10,502 nt of DNA. It comes from CAYJNO01 sp044432885 (GTDB taxonomy: Bacteria > Bacillota_I > Bacilli_A > Erysipelotrichales > Erysipelotrichaceae). The notes beneath the pieces were generated by a model that saw only the letters and a list, made by a program, of their open reading frames with translations, made no database searches and had not been told where the DNA came from. The stretch is from NCBI GenBank assembly GCA_044432885.1, contig JAWXUG010000048.1, forward strand, positions 1-10,502. Direction: 5' to 3'. The position numbers and the translations under genes are program-made. This document shows positions 1-6,854 of the stretch, one piece after another (position 1 is the first letter of the stretch; the number at the start of each line of letters is the position of its first letter).

Positions 1-104
1 TTTGTTGATATAAAAAAAGACAGTGGGTTCTGTCTAAGTTAAGTGTTAATAGGGTTTTAAGCGATAAAAAAATTTAGAATTTTAAAAATTATAGGTGCTT
101 AACT

Positions 105-130
105 GTAAAACTCAGGAGTTTATTTTTTTT
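105..130 (+). terminator. Possible weak intrinsic terminator of an upstream gene
   Basis: AAACTC (108-113) and GAGTTT (116-121) are complementary. With a workable loop this leaves a short 5-6 bp AT-rich stem, followed by eight T residues (123-130). The T tract is convincing and the stem is weak. It would end transcription entering from the left of the window, just before the broken regulator gene. Positions 1-142 otherwise show no coding frame that I can support. Confidence 0.3.
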
Positions 131-142
131 GCGATATAATAA

Positions 143-1042
143 ATCGAAACAATTAAATCAGAAATAAAAGTAATCAATCAGTTATCTGAAAACTTTTCTA
201 TAGAGTCTTTGGGTAATAGAGGCTACAAAATAAGTTATATCGATCAAATACTTATGGAACAAGAATTAAAGATTAGTGAGTCTGCACAAAATTTTAATTA
301 TCCTGAAAATAGGATAAATTATCTTATTGTTAAACTCTTGTCAACAACAGGTAGTGTTGAAAAGTATCAATTAATTGAGGAGTTGGGAATTTCTGAATCA
401 ACTTTAAATAATGATATATTTGAGCTTAAGAAAATTCTATTGTTAGAGGAAATAGAGTTAACAAATAAGAAGGGGTATTACAGTGTTCATGGTACGGAGT
501 CAGTTATAAGAACTGCAATAAAAAAATATATTGATATTGATTTTTCTACAATATCATTATATAACTCAACGCTATTCGCTTTACAGATTGATGAAGAAGA
601 TATCGATTTTTTAAGCAGAGTGGTTATTGATGGATTGAAGGCAAACGGTGTTGAAATATTAGGAACAAAAGTAACTAATATAATTATTCACATCATTATT
701 TTTTTATATAGAATTAAAAATGGTTCAACAATTAAATCGATTTCCAATGAAAAAGAAACTGGCGTTTACGGAATTATATCCGCAGGTATTTGCTCAGAAA
801 TTGCTAAATATTTTAATGTTAACATCAATGAAATGGAACAGGAGTACCTATCTCATTGTTTAAAAGGGAAGGGAATTAGAGATACTAATTCGAATTTGCT
901 TAATGATTGTGTAGATAATTCATTTGAAATTATTAATGAGTTGTATGATGACATCTTATTGGAACTTCCGAATTCAAAAGAATCTTTGTACTTTCATGTA
1001 AACACAATGATGGAGAGAAGTGCTCCCATCAGCAAAATTTAA
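143..1042 (+). pseudogene. 5'-truncated BglG/MtlR/LicR-type PTS regulator, HTH-PRD part
   Basis: The frame is open from 143 (double stop at 137-142) but has no ATG near its beginning; the first usable start is TTG at 209. Residues coded before 209 (ending IESLGNRGYKI) look like the end of a first winged helix of the LicR/MtlR family, so the start of that domain is missing. Counting from TTG 209, a second HTH follows at about 30-95 (ISESTLNNDI recognition helix). PRD1 spans about 135-220, with candidate phospho-accepting His161 and His216. The start of PRD2 spans about 228-270, with His263 in YFHVNTMMER. The frame then stops at 1042 in mid-PRD2. The family normally has HTH-HTH-PRD-PRD-EIIB-EIIA in about 640-690 residues and activates a neighbouring PTS operon. 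Two lesions make this a probable pseudogene; a shortened regulator that is still expressed cannot be excluded. Confidence 0.75.
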
Positions 1043-1310
1043 TAAACATGTTGTACTTCCACATAGTATTGAACCAAATCACGAAGAGTGCTTTATTTAT
1101 ACGGTTATTTGTAAAAAACCAGTTCATTGGCATGGTGATGCTGAAGCACGATTGATTATGTATATAGGTATAAATAAAAAAGATAAATATAAAATCAACG
1201 ATATATTTAGAGTGATTAGTAACATTGTGTCAAATAATGATTTGACTGAAAGATTATTGGATTCTACTGATTATGAATCATTTGTGAGTATAATCAGAAA
1301 TCATATATAG
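1011..1310 (+). pseudogene. Remnant C-terminal EIIA-like domain of the same PTS regulator
   Basis: This frame overlaps the end of the HTH-PRD piece and is open from just after a TGA at 1008-1010; a GTG at 1020 is the only start-like codon. The product reads as the second half of a mannitol/fructose-type EIIA domain. RExLPSAKF precedes VVLPHS, where the His of LPH (codon 1062-1064) matches the phosphorylated histidine. The typical tail follows: a KKPVHW strand, an INKKDK turn, and C-terminal helices ending near 1310. The rest of PRD2, the EIIB-like domain and the N-terminal half of EIIA are absent (roughly 200 residues by family comparison). It is therefore best read as the 3' end of one deleted regulator gene, not an independent EIIA. 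Its stop lies directly against the Shine-Dalgarno site of the PTS operon. Confidence 0.7.
1265..1294 (+). promoter_or_regulatory. Candidate internal promoter for the PTS operon
   Basis: A perfect TATAAT lies at 1289-1294 inside the 3' end of the regulator remnant, about 50 bases before the EIIA start. No good -35 exists: the hexamer at 18-bp spacing (TACTGA, 1265-1270) is poor. A weak -35 would fit an activator-dependent promoter, but in AT-rich DNA a lone TATAAT is common. Confidence 0.25.
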
Positions 1311-1349
1311 AAAGGAGGACAGTATGACATTGGGTCATACCATAAAATG
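1311..1349 (+). promoter_or_regulatory. Shine-Dalgarno site separated from EIIA start by a perfect hairpin
   Basis: AAAGGAGG (1311-1318) is the best ribosome-binding site of the operon, yet the EIIA ATG is 28 bases downstream at 1347. Between them GTATGAC (1322-1328) and GTCATAC (1334-1340) form a perfect 7-bp stem with a 5-base loop. Folding it leaves 3 + 6 = 9 unpaired bases between the site and ATG 1347, an ideal spacing. Unfolded, the same site is 5 bases from another ATG at 1324. Confidence 0.5.
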
Positions 1350-1350
1350 A
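1324..1350 (+). CDS. Possible 8-codon leader peptide MTLGHTIK upstream of EIIA
   Basis: ATG 1324 follows AAAGGAGG at a good 5-base distance and opens an 8-codon frame whose TGA (1348-1350) overlaps the EIIA start as ATGA. This would permit translational coupling. Its ATG sits inside the left arm of the 1322-1340 hairpin, so leader translation and the hairpin exclude each other. The peptide has no obvious run of regulatory codons, and it may simply be chance. Confidence 0.25.
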   Translation: MTLGHTIK

Positions 1351-1805
1351 GCATGATTAGTAGTTTGGTTCGAGATGAGTTGACGTTATTAGATGTATCT
1401 TGTGCAAATCAAGATGAATTGTTTACATTAATCGCTGATGTAACGCTAAAACTCGGTTACACGAAACCTTCGTATCTACAAGCAATTAAGGACAGAGAAA
1501 GTCAGTTTCCAACAGGATTACCTGTGCTTCCCTATGCTATTGCTATCCCACATACCTACCCTGAGCACATTGCAAAAAATGGAATAGGTGTTATTAGATT
1601 AAATGAACCAGTAGAATTTAATCAAATGGGATCAATGGATACAAAACTATCTTGTAAGTATATTTTCCCAATTTTTTTGGAAGGTAAATTACAAGTAGAT
1701 GCATTATCTAGTTTAATGCAACTGTTTCAAGATGCAGAATTTTTAAACCTGATGGAAAAAGCTACAGGAGAAGAAATTCGCGAATATTTAACTAGTAAAT
1801 ATTAA
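1347..1805 (+). CDS. PTS sugar transporter EIIA, galactitol (GatA) type
   Basis: A 152-residue cytoplasmic phosphocarrier of the fructose/mannitol EIIA fold, most like the galactitol subgroup. It takes phosphate from HPr and passes it to the EIIB encoded next. His69 in AIAIPHT is the phosphorylation site, and the preceding RESQFPTGL (50-58) is the subgroup's usual lead-in. Length is normal and no other domain is fused. ATG 1347 is the first ATG in frame after a stop at 1308-1310; a second ATG lies two codons on. The ribosome-binding site is unusually distant (see the entry at 1311-1349). An ATT at 1329 would be better spaced but is a very rare start. EIIB follows after 10 bases. The PTS type is secure, the sugar is not: this family includes galactitol and other polyol or ketose carriers. 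Confidence 0.9.
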   Translation: MSMISSLVRDELTLLDVSCANQDELFTLIADVTLKLGYTKPSYLQAIKDRESQFPTGLPVLPYAIAIPHTYPEHIAKNGIGVIRLNEPVEFNQMGSMDTKLSCKYIFPIFLEGKLQVDALSSLMQLFQDAEFLNLMEKATGEEIREYLTSKY

Positions 1806-1815
1806 GGGAGGAATT

Positions 1816-2115
1816 ATGGGCAGAAAAATTTCAGTATTGAGTGTTTGTGGATCGGGTATCGTAACAAGCTCAATGATTAGTAACAGAATTAAAGACTACT
1901 TTACTGAAGAAGGATATGATATTTCAGTATCAGAATGTAATCCAAGTGAATTGGATGTTTATTTATCAAGAAGTACTTATAACTTTATTGCTTATTCAAC
2001 ACAAATACCAGATGATTTATCAATTCCTAAAATTGATGCTTTGCCATTAATTACAGGATTTGGTGCTGATGAATTTTATGAAAAAGCAATGGAAATTGTT
2101 AAGAAAGGGGAATAA
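1816..2115 (+). CDS. PTS sugar transporter EIIB, galactitol (GatB) type
   Basis: A 99-residue cytoplasmic phosphotransfer subunit. Cys11 in SVCGSGIVTSSM is the phospho-cysteine, set in the P-loop-like start expected for GatB-type and lactose-like EIIB proteins. It would receive phosphate from His69 of EIIA and transfer it to the sugar as it leaves the EIIC channel. Length and single-domain layout match the family. The ribosome-binding site AAGGGAGG (1804-1811) overlaps the EIIA stop, and only two bases separate this gene from EIIC, so the three subunits should be made together. Separate A, B and C polypeptides are the normal arrangement in the galactitol family. Confidence 0.9.
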   Translation: MGRKISVLSVCGSGIVTSSMISNRIKDYFTEEGYDISVSECNPSELDVYLSRSTYNFIAYSTQIPDDLSIPKIDALPLITGFGADEFYEKAMEIVKKGE

Positions 2116-2117
2116 AA

Positions 2118-3506
2118 ATGTTAGAGGGTTTAAATTTAGTCTTAGATACATTTGGTGCAAATGTATTCGTTCCACTAGTAATATTTGTAGTAGCTAAAAT
2201 TCTAAAAGTAACAACTAAAAAAGCTGCGTTCTCAGCAATGTCAGCAGCAGTTGGTTTGATGGGATTCACAATGTTAATTGGAGCTTACGGTCCAATTATT
2301 ACGCCAATAATTGAAGGTATGGTTACCAATGCAGGAGTTCAACTTCCTACATTTGATATTGGATGGCCAGCAACTTCTGTTATTGCTTATAGTACTGAAC
2401 TTGGCATCTTAGGTGTTGGTATTATCTTAGGTTTACAAGTTGTATTATTCTTATTAAAAGTTACTAACGTTTTCCAACCAACAGATTTATGGAATAACTA
2501 TAGCTTATTCTGCTTTGGATCAATGGCTTACGTTTTAACAGGAAATTTCTGGATTGGTTTAATTGTAATGATCGTTATGATGCTTTACACTCAAGTATTC
2601 TCAGAAATGATTCAAAAAAGATGGAGTACATACTACAAATATCCTAACTGTGTATTAGCATCACTTCATACAGTATCTATTGCTCCATTTGCAATTGGTA
2701 TGGATTATGTTTTAAATAAATTTGGATTATATAAAATTAAAGCTGACCCAGCTTCATTAAAATCAAAAATCGGATTAATGGGCGAACCAATGTTCTTAGG
2801 ATTATTCCTAGGGTTAGGTATTGGTATTATCGGAAACATTAATGCTTTAGGTGAACTAGCTACTTGGGGAACTATCGTTCAAGCTGGTATTGCAACTTCA
2901 GCGGTTATGTCAGTATTCCCTAAAGTATCAGGTATCTTCTCTGGGGCATTTACTGCATTAACTGATGCAAGTAGAAAAACAATTTCTGGCATGGGTTCAG
3001 ATAGAGAATGGTATTTATCAGTAAATGACGCTACTGGATATGGTGAAACAGCTACATTATTATCCGGTTTATTATTAATGCCAATTGTATTAATATTAGC
3101 TTTCATTTTACCTGGAAACTCAGTATTACCATTAATCGATTTAGTTGCTATTCCATATTGCATTCAACCAATCGTTGCATGTAGTAATGGGAATGTAGTT
3201 AAAACTATAGTTTCTGGTACACTTTGGTTTGCACTTGCATTATATGCTGGAACATTCTTAGCTCCTGCATTTACAGAAGTAGCACTTGCTGCTGGTGTAG
3301 ATATTGGTGTTGGAACTGCAACTATGATTACTTCTTTCTGTATCGTATGTCAACCAGTTGCTACACTAATTTTGTATCCATTCATTACTGCAAACTATGT
3401 ATTAATGGCACTTGTAATTGTAGTATTAGTAGTATTACGTGTTGGAATGTACAAATTCAAACCAGTATTACATGATCATTTAGAACAACAAGCAAGTTTA
3501 GAATAA
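2118..3506 (+). CDS. PTS sugar transporter EIIC, galactitol (GatC) type
   Basis: The 462-residue membrane channel subunit that binds and translocates the sugar while EIIB phosphorylates it. Long hydrophobic stretches occur at about 12-30, 38-60, 88-114, 130-160, 222-246, 255-275, 312-332, 362-385 and 396-448. Family-typical motifs are DIGWPA (80-85), GEP (222-224) and LPGNSVLPLIDL (331-342), all as in GatC. The ribosome-binding site is AAAGGGGAA at the end of the EIIB gene. Codon use differs from its neighbours: Phe is often TTC and Tyr/Asn often TAC/AAC, while surrounding genes favour TTT, TAT and AAT. This suggests selection for strong or accurate translation. A strong hairpin follows the stop codon. 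The GatC-like class is clear; the sugar cannot be read from the sequence. Confidence 0.92.
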   Translation: MLEGLNLVLDTFGANVFVPLVIFVVAKILKVTTKKAAFSAMSAAVGLMGFTMLIGAYGPIITPIIEGMVTNAGVQLPTFDIGWPATSVIAYSTELGILGVGIILGLQVVLFLLKVTNVFQPTDLWNNYSLFCFGSMAYVLTGNFWIGLIVMIVMMLYTQVFSEMIQKRWSTYYKYPNCVLASLHTVSIAPFAIGMDYVLNKFGLYKIKADPASLKSKIGLMGEPMFLGLFLGLGIGIIGNINALGELATWGTIVQAGIATSAVMSVFPKVSGIFSGAFTALTDASRKTISGMGSDREWYLSVNDATGYGETATLLSGLLLMPIVLILAFILPGNSVLPLIDLVAIPYCIQPIVACSNGNVVKTIVSGTLWFALALYAGTFLAPAFTEVALAAGVDIGVGTATMITSFCIVCQPVATLILYPFITANYVLMALVIVVLVVLRVGMYKFKPVLHDHLEQQASLE

Positions 3507-3520
3507 TTAAACATAATATC

Positions 3521-3548
3521 AATTGCCAATGATTAGTCATTGGCAATT
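3521..3548 (+). terminator. Intercistronic 12-bp hairpin between PTS and catabolic genes
   Basis: AATTGCCAATGA (3521-3532) pairs perfectly with TCATTGGCAATT (3537-3548) across a TTAG loop. Only ACTTTAAG follows, so there is no real T tract. It is therefore a poor terminator and more likely a partial attenuator, or a 3'-end stabiliser or processing site that lets PTS mRNA outlast the downstream enzyme mRNA. Its stem also hints at an operator-like palindrome. Confidence 0.5.
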
Positions 3549-3572
3549 ACTTTAAGTAGATAAAGGAGTTAT

Positions 3573-4382
3573 ATGATTAAATTAGCATGTTTTGATGTTG
3601 ATGATACCTTATATGATAGTAATACAGGCTCTGTATATTCATCAAGCGTTGAAGCCATCAAACAGATGAAAAAGAATGGTATTAAAATTGCCATCGTGAC
3701 CGGAAGACCTCATTATGCTTTGGAGGATAAGATTAAAGATATTTGTCCAGATTATGTGATTGGTTCAAATGGGCAGGTCGTAATAAAAGAAAATAGTATT
3801 ATTTCATGTACTAATTTAGAGCCTAAAGATGTTGAATATGTAAACAGTATATGTAGTGAAAAAAAGTGCCCCTTGATATTTAAATTTATTGATTCATGTG
3901 GTTGTAATCCATATGTGGATCAATTTACATGGAATAAAAGAATTAAAAATTCTGATGAAATGTTTAATTTTGTGAGCGATAATAACCAATTGCACAAAGA
4001 AAGAAATGTGCAAAATTTGATTATAAAATGTGATGAAAAGACTAAGCATTTAATTGAAACAAAGGTTCCTTATGTGGAATTTGTACATGCTGTTAATGGT
4101 GAATACGATATGAACTTAAAAGGCTATAATAAGTCAACAGGAATAGAGGTAATCTTAAAAGATTTATCTATTGAATGGGATGATGTATTTGCTATTGGTG
4201 ACAATGAAAATGACATTGATATGGTCAAAAAAGCTGGATGTGGATGCGCTGTTGGTGGCGCTGTTGAAACACTCAAGTTGGTTGCTAAACATGTGAGTTT
4301 AAATATAGAAGAAGATGGTGTTTGTATTTTATTAAAAAGTATTTTAGAAGGAGAAGGTTATGAAAATTGCAATAGCATGTGA
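3573..4382 (+). CDS. Cof-type HAD-family sugar phosphatase
   Basis: A 269-residue soluble phosphohydrolase of the Cof/YidA (C2B-cap) HAD class, which dephosphorylates sugar phosphates or similar small molecules with Mg2+. Motif I is FDVDDTL with nucleophile Asp8 and acid/base Asp10. Motif II is Thr43 in IVTGRP. The cap spans about 80-180. Motif III is Lys187 in GYNKSTGI, and motif IV is GDNENDIDM with Asp210 and Asp214. All catalytic residues are present. The ribosome-binding site AAAGGAG (3562-3568) fixes ATG 3573. Its last 23 bases overlap the start of the next gene, so translation is probably coupled. In this operon it may relieve build-up of a PTS-made sugar phosphate or act on a pathway intermediate; members of this class are promiscuous, so the substrate is open. 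Confidence 0.88.
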   Translation: MIKLACFDVDDTLYDSNTGSVYSSSVEAIKQMKKNGIKIAIVTGRPHYALEDKIKDICPDYVIGSNGQVVIKENSIISCTNLEPKDVEYVNSICSEKKCPLIFKFIDSCGCNPYVDQFTWNKRIKNSDEMFNFVSDNNQLHKERNVQNLIIKCDEKTKHLIETKVPYVEFVHAVNGEYDMNLKGYNKSTGIEVILKDLSIEWDDVFAIGDNENDIDMVKKAGCGCAVGGAVETLKLVAKHVSLNIEEDGVCILLKSILEGEGYENCNSM

Positions 4383-4800
4383 TCCAAATGCAGAAAGTGC
4401 AAAATTGGAATTGATTGATTTTATTAACGCTAACCATTTAGCAGAAGTTCATGATTTGGGGTCAGATGATGAAATTTATGCGAATACAGCTATTGAACTA
4501 GCAACAAGAGTTGCCGCAAAAGAATTTGATAAAGGTATTTTGCTTTGTGGTACAGGAATTGGTGTGAGCATTACCGCAAACAAAGTCAAAGGAGCTTATG
4601 CAGCGTTAGCATATGATGTCTACTCAGCACAACGCTGTGTTCTTAGTAATAATGCGAATATTGTATGTATGGGTGCATTTACTGTGGGTTCGCAAACAAG
4701 AAAATCCATGGTTAAAGAATTTTTAACAAATGAATTTGATGTTACATGTGCATCTAAGCCAAAAGTGGATGCTTTCGTAGCGTACGATACTCGGAGATAA
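4360..4800 (+). CDS. RpiB/LacAB-family isomerase, likely tetrulose-4-phosphate (EryI/DerI-like)
   Basis: A 146-residue aldose-ketose phosphate isomerase of the RpiB fold. Cys63 in CGTGIGVSITANKVKG is the conserved catalytic cysteine and anion-binding loop. Other positions differ from ribose-5-phosphate isomerase B. The usual CDHAG start is CDPNAES (no histidine at residue 9). The active-site His of the QHN/EHN motif is Ser96 in VLSNNAN. The arginine of the following GSR/GER motif is Phe107 in MGAF. From memory, the combination YSAxRxxLSNNAxIxxMGA matches Brucella EryI and mycobacterial DerI, which convert D-erythrulose-4-P to D-erythrose-4-P. The TIM homologue next door strengthens this, since EryH and EryI occur together. 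The start at 4360 has GAAGGAG upstream, within the HAD gene. A broader ketose-phosphate specificity is possible. Confidence 0.8.
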   Translation: MKIAIACDPNAESAKLELIDFINANHLAEVHDLGSDDEIYANTAIELATRVAAKEFDKGILLCGTGIGVSITANKVKGAYAALAYDVYSAQRCVLSNNANIVCMGAFTVGSQTRKSMVKEFLTNEFDVTCASKPKVDAFVAYDTRR

Positions 4801-4803
4801 TAT

Positions 4804-5571
4804 ATGAAAAAATTGTACTTTGGAAGCAACTTGAAGATGTACAAAGGAATTAATGATACCAAATCGTATTTATCGGAATTGGTATCACTAACCAAGGATA
4901 TTGAATCAGTACAACTTTTTATTATTCCTTCTTATTTGTCACTTGAGACAGCATGTTCTGTATCAGAACATATTATGATTGGGGCACAAAATGTAGCATG
5001 GGAAAATGAAGGGCAGTTTACAGGGGACATATCGTGTAGGATGCTTGAGGAAGTTGGCGTAAAATTTGTAATGGTGGGACACTCGGAAAGAAGAAATATC
5101 TTTAAAGAAACTGATTGTGAAGAAAATAAAAAAGTATTAAATGCATTAAAAAATGATTTTAAAGTTTTACTATGTATAGGTGAAACAAAAGATGAAAAAG
5201 ATTTAGGGTTAACAAGAAATATTCTTGAAAAACAACTTTTATCCGGGTTATATGGTGTGACTAACGAGCATCTTGATCGATTGATTGTTGCGTATGAGCC
5301 TGTATGGTCAATTGGGGTAAGTGGAATTCCCGCAACACCTGAATATGTTGAAAAAACACATGATTCGATTAGAGCTATTCTAGTTGAAATGTATGATCAA
5401 AGTGGAGAAGATATTACCATTTTGTATGGTGGTAGTGTTAATCCATATAATTGTGAGAAACTTATTGTAAAAAATAATGTTGATGGATTATTTGTTGGAA
5501 GAGCAGCTTGGGAAGCAGATAAATTTGATCACTTAATCAGAAATTCGATTAATGCAAGAAAGGAAAGGTAA
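4804..5571 (+). CDS. Triosephosphate-isomerase homologue, likely L-erythrulose-1-P isomerase (EryH/LerI-like)
   Basis: A 255-residue TIM-barrel isomerase. The catalytic triad is intact: Lys11, His93 in VGHSERR and Glu165 in AYEPVW. It nonetheless departs from glycolytic TpiA in several places. SNLKM replaces GNWKM at the start. The mobile loop 6 reads WSIGVSGIPAT instead of WAIGTGKTA. The last phosphate-binding loop reads VGRAAW instead of VGGAS, putting Arg233 where the second glycine should be. As I recall, GIPA in loop 6 and GRxAW near the end are typical of the second TIM paralogue in tetritol pathways (Brucella EryH/TpiA2, mycobacterial LerI), which turns L-erythrulose-1-P into D-erythrulose-4-P. 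It follows the RpiB homologue by 3 bases and overlaps the RLP start by one base (TAATG). The ribosome-binding site is GGAG at 4793-4796. Plain triosephosphate isomerase activity is the alternative. Confidence 0.8.
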   Translation: MKKLYFGSNLKMYKGINDTKSYLSELVSLTKDIESVQLFIIPSYLSLETACSVSEHIMIGAQNVAWENEGQFTGDISCRMLEEVGVKFVMVGHSERRNIFKETDCEENKKVLNALKNDFKVLLCIGETKDEKDLGLTRNILEKQLLSGLYGVTNEHLDRLIVAYEPVWSIGVSGIPATPEYVEKTHDSIRAILVEMYDQSGEDITILYGGSVNPYNCEKLIVKNNVDGLFVGRAAWEADKFDHLIRNSINARKER

Positions 5572-6842
5572 TGCTAAAAATGGAGAATATAATTAAAGTA
5601 AATGAATTGCCTTTTTCTGCAAGAAATGAATTAACAGACAATTATGTTTTAGCTACATACAGAGTATTTGATGTAACTGATCAAAAAATATTATCAAGCT
5701 GTGCCAAGTTTGCAGTAGGACAAAGTATCGGTACTTGGGTAAAAGTGAATGGAATCACCGAAGAAATGATTGAAAAATATCAAGCAAGAGTGATTGATAT
5801 TGACTATAATGAGGAAGGCATTTTTACTTTAAGAGTTGCCTTTCCTTCATTGAATTTTGGCAATAGTTTTGCTAGTTTATTGACAAGTCTTTTAGGAAAT
5901 GATGTTTCTACATCATTACAAATTAGATTAATAAATTTAGAATTTATTAATCAAGCCGCAAAAGATTTGGGTGTAAAACAAAAAAATGTAACCTCTATTG
6001 AAAAGTTGAGAAAAATAACAGGTATTTATAATCGACCAATCATATTGAACATGATTAAACCATGCCTTGGTTATAATGTTGAAGTGGGTGCACAATTTTT
6101 TAAAGAAGTAGCACTTGGATGTGTTGACTTAATTAAAGATGATGAATTGATGTGCAATCCATCTTATAATAGAGTTGAAGAAAGAATGAAACGTTACAAA
6201 GAAGTTGCATTAGAAGTTGCAGAAATAACGGGAAAAGAGACTATTTATGTTCCTAATATCACTGATCGTTATTCGGAAATGAAAAAACATGCCAAATATG
6301 CTTTAGAAGTGGGTATAAAAGCTGTAATGGTGAATTTTACTTTTACAGGATTTGATTCATTTGCAGATATTTGTGAAGAATTTGGACAAGACTTATTCAT
6401 TCTTGGTCACTATGCAGGAGTATCGATTTATGATAGTTATAAAACTGGTATATCTAATGCAGTATACTTAGGTGTTTTACCTAGAGCTTGCCAAGCTGAC
6501 GCAGTTATGACCATGACATCAAAAGATTATAGTTCGTTAAAAGGATTAGATGTATATAAAACTATACAAGCACAAACTAATGCCTCAATGATTCATCCGC
6601 TTGTTCCAACATTAGGGGGCGGAGTAACCATATTAGATTTAGAAGAAATGATTTCAAGATTTGGTAAAGATATTATTATTGGTATTGGTGGTGGGATACA
6701 AGGACATCCAAATGGTGCTACTTCTGGTGCTAAAGCTATTATGAGTGCAATTCAACATCTGTCCAAAGGAAGTTCATTGGAAGAATTAGTGAAAAAAGAT
6801 GATGATGCAAGAATTTCATTTGAATATTTTTCAAATTTATAG
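5571..6842 (+). CDS. RuBisCO-like protein (form IV) of a sugar-phosphate pathway
   Basis: 423 residues with the two-domain RuBisCO large-subunit layout: an N-terminal domain to about 145 and a beta/alpha barrel at about 155-423. Spinach Lys175 corresponds to Lys163 in MIKPCLG. The metal-binding set Lys201-Asp203-Glu204 is present as Lys189-Asp191-Glu192 in DLIKDDEL. His294 corresponds to His280, and the phosphate loop is GIGGGIQGHPNG (371-382). Residues needed for CO2 fixation are changed: Lys177 is Cys165, Arg295 is Tyr281, Ser379 is Gly349, and no clear loop-6 Lys334 is found. It should enolise a ketose phosphate without carboxylating it. Known RLPs include methionine-salvage MtnW, an isomerase in Rhodospirillum, and 3-oxo-isoapionate-4-P decarboxylase and transcarboxylase enzymes. 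ATG 5571 overlaps the TIM stop; ATG 5580 in the same frame is an alternative. Which reaction it performs is open. Confidence 0.9.
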   Translation: MLKMENIIKVNELPFSARNELTDNYVLATYRVFDVTDQKILSSCAKFAVGQSIGTWVKVNGITEEMIEKYQARVIDIDYNEEGIFTLRVAFPSLNFGNSFASLLTSLLGNDVSTSLQIRLINLEFINQAAKDLGVKQKNVTSIEKLRKITGIYNRPIILNMIKPCLGYNVEVGAQFFKEVALGCVDLIKDDELMCNPSYNRVEERMKRYKEVALEVAEITGKETIYVPNITDRYSEMKKHAKYALEVGIKAVMVNFTFTGFDSFADICEEFGQDLFILGHYAGVSIYDSYKTGISNAVYLGVLPRACQADAVMTMTSKDYSSLKGLDVYKTIQAQTNASMIHPLVPTLGGGVTILDLEEMISRFGKDIIIGIGGGIQGHPNGATSGAKAIMSAIQHLSKGSSLEELVKKDDDARISFEYFSNL

Positions 6843-6854
6843 AATGGAGACACA

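Noticed and set aside
18..35. Inverted repeat AGACAG/CTGTCT with seven A residues on its left, a terminator shape on the - strand
   Set aside because: No - strand gene lies to its right that it could terminate, and on the + strand no T tract follows; the stem is only 6 bp.
2879..3163. 94-codon open frame on the - strand inside EIIC
   Set aside because: It lies fully antisense to a clear membrane-protein gene, with no ribosome-binding site and no recognisable domain.
3224..3475. Cysteine-rich + strand frame within the EIIC gene
   Set aside because: It is a shifted reading of hydrophobic codons in EIIC; the Cys/Trp/Ser bias is a by-product of that frame and there is no ribosome-binding site.
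4620..4895. 91-codon - strand frame across the RpiB-TIM junction
   Set aside because: It is antisense to two conserved genes and has no supporting signal.
4360..5571. Housekeeping rpiB and tpiA genes
   Set aside because: Both depart from the housekeeping enzymes at substrate-site motifs and lie inside a PTS catabolic operon; full-genome context would settle it.
5571..6842. True CO2-fixing RuBisCO
   Set aside because: Several residues required for carboxylation are substituted, and no phosphoribulokinase or small subunit is nearby.
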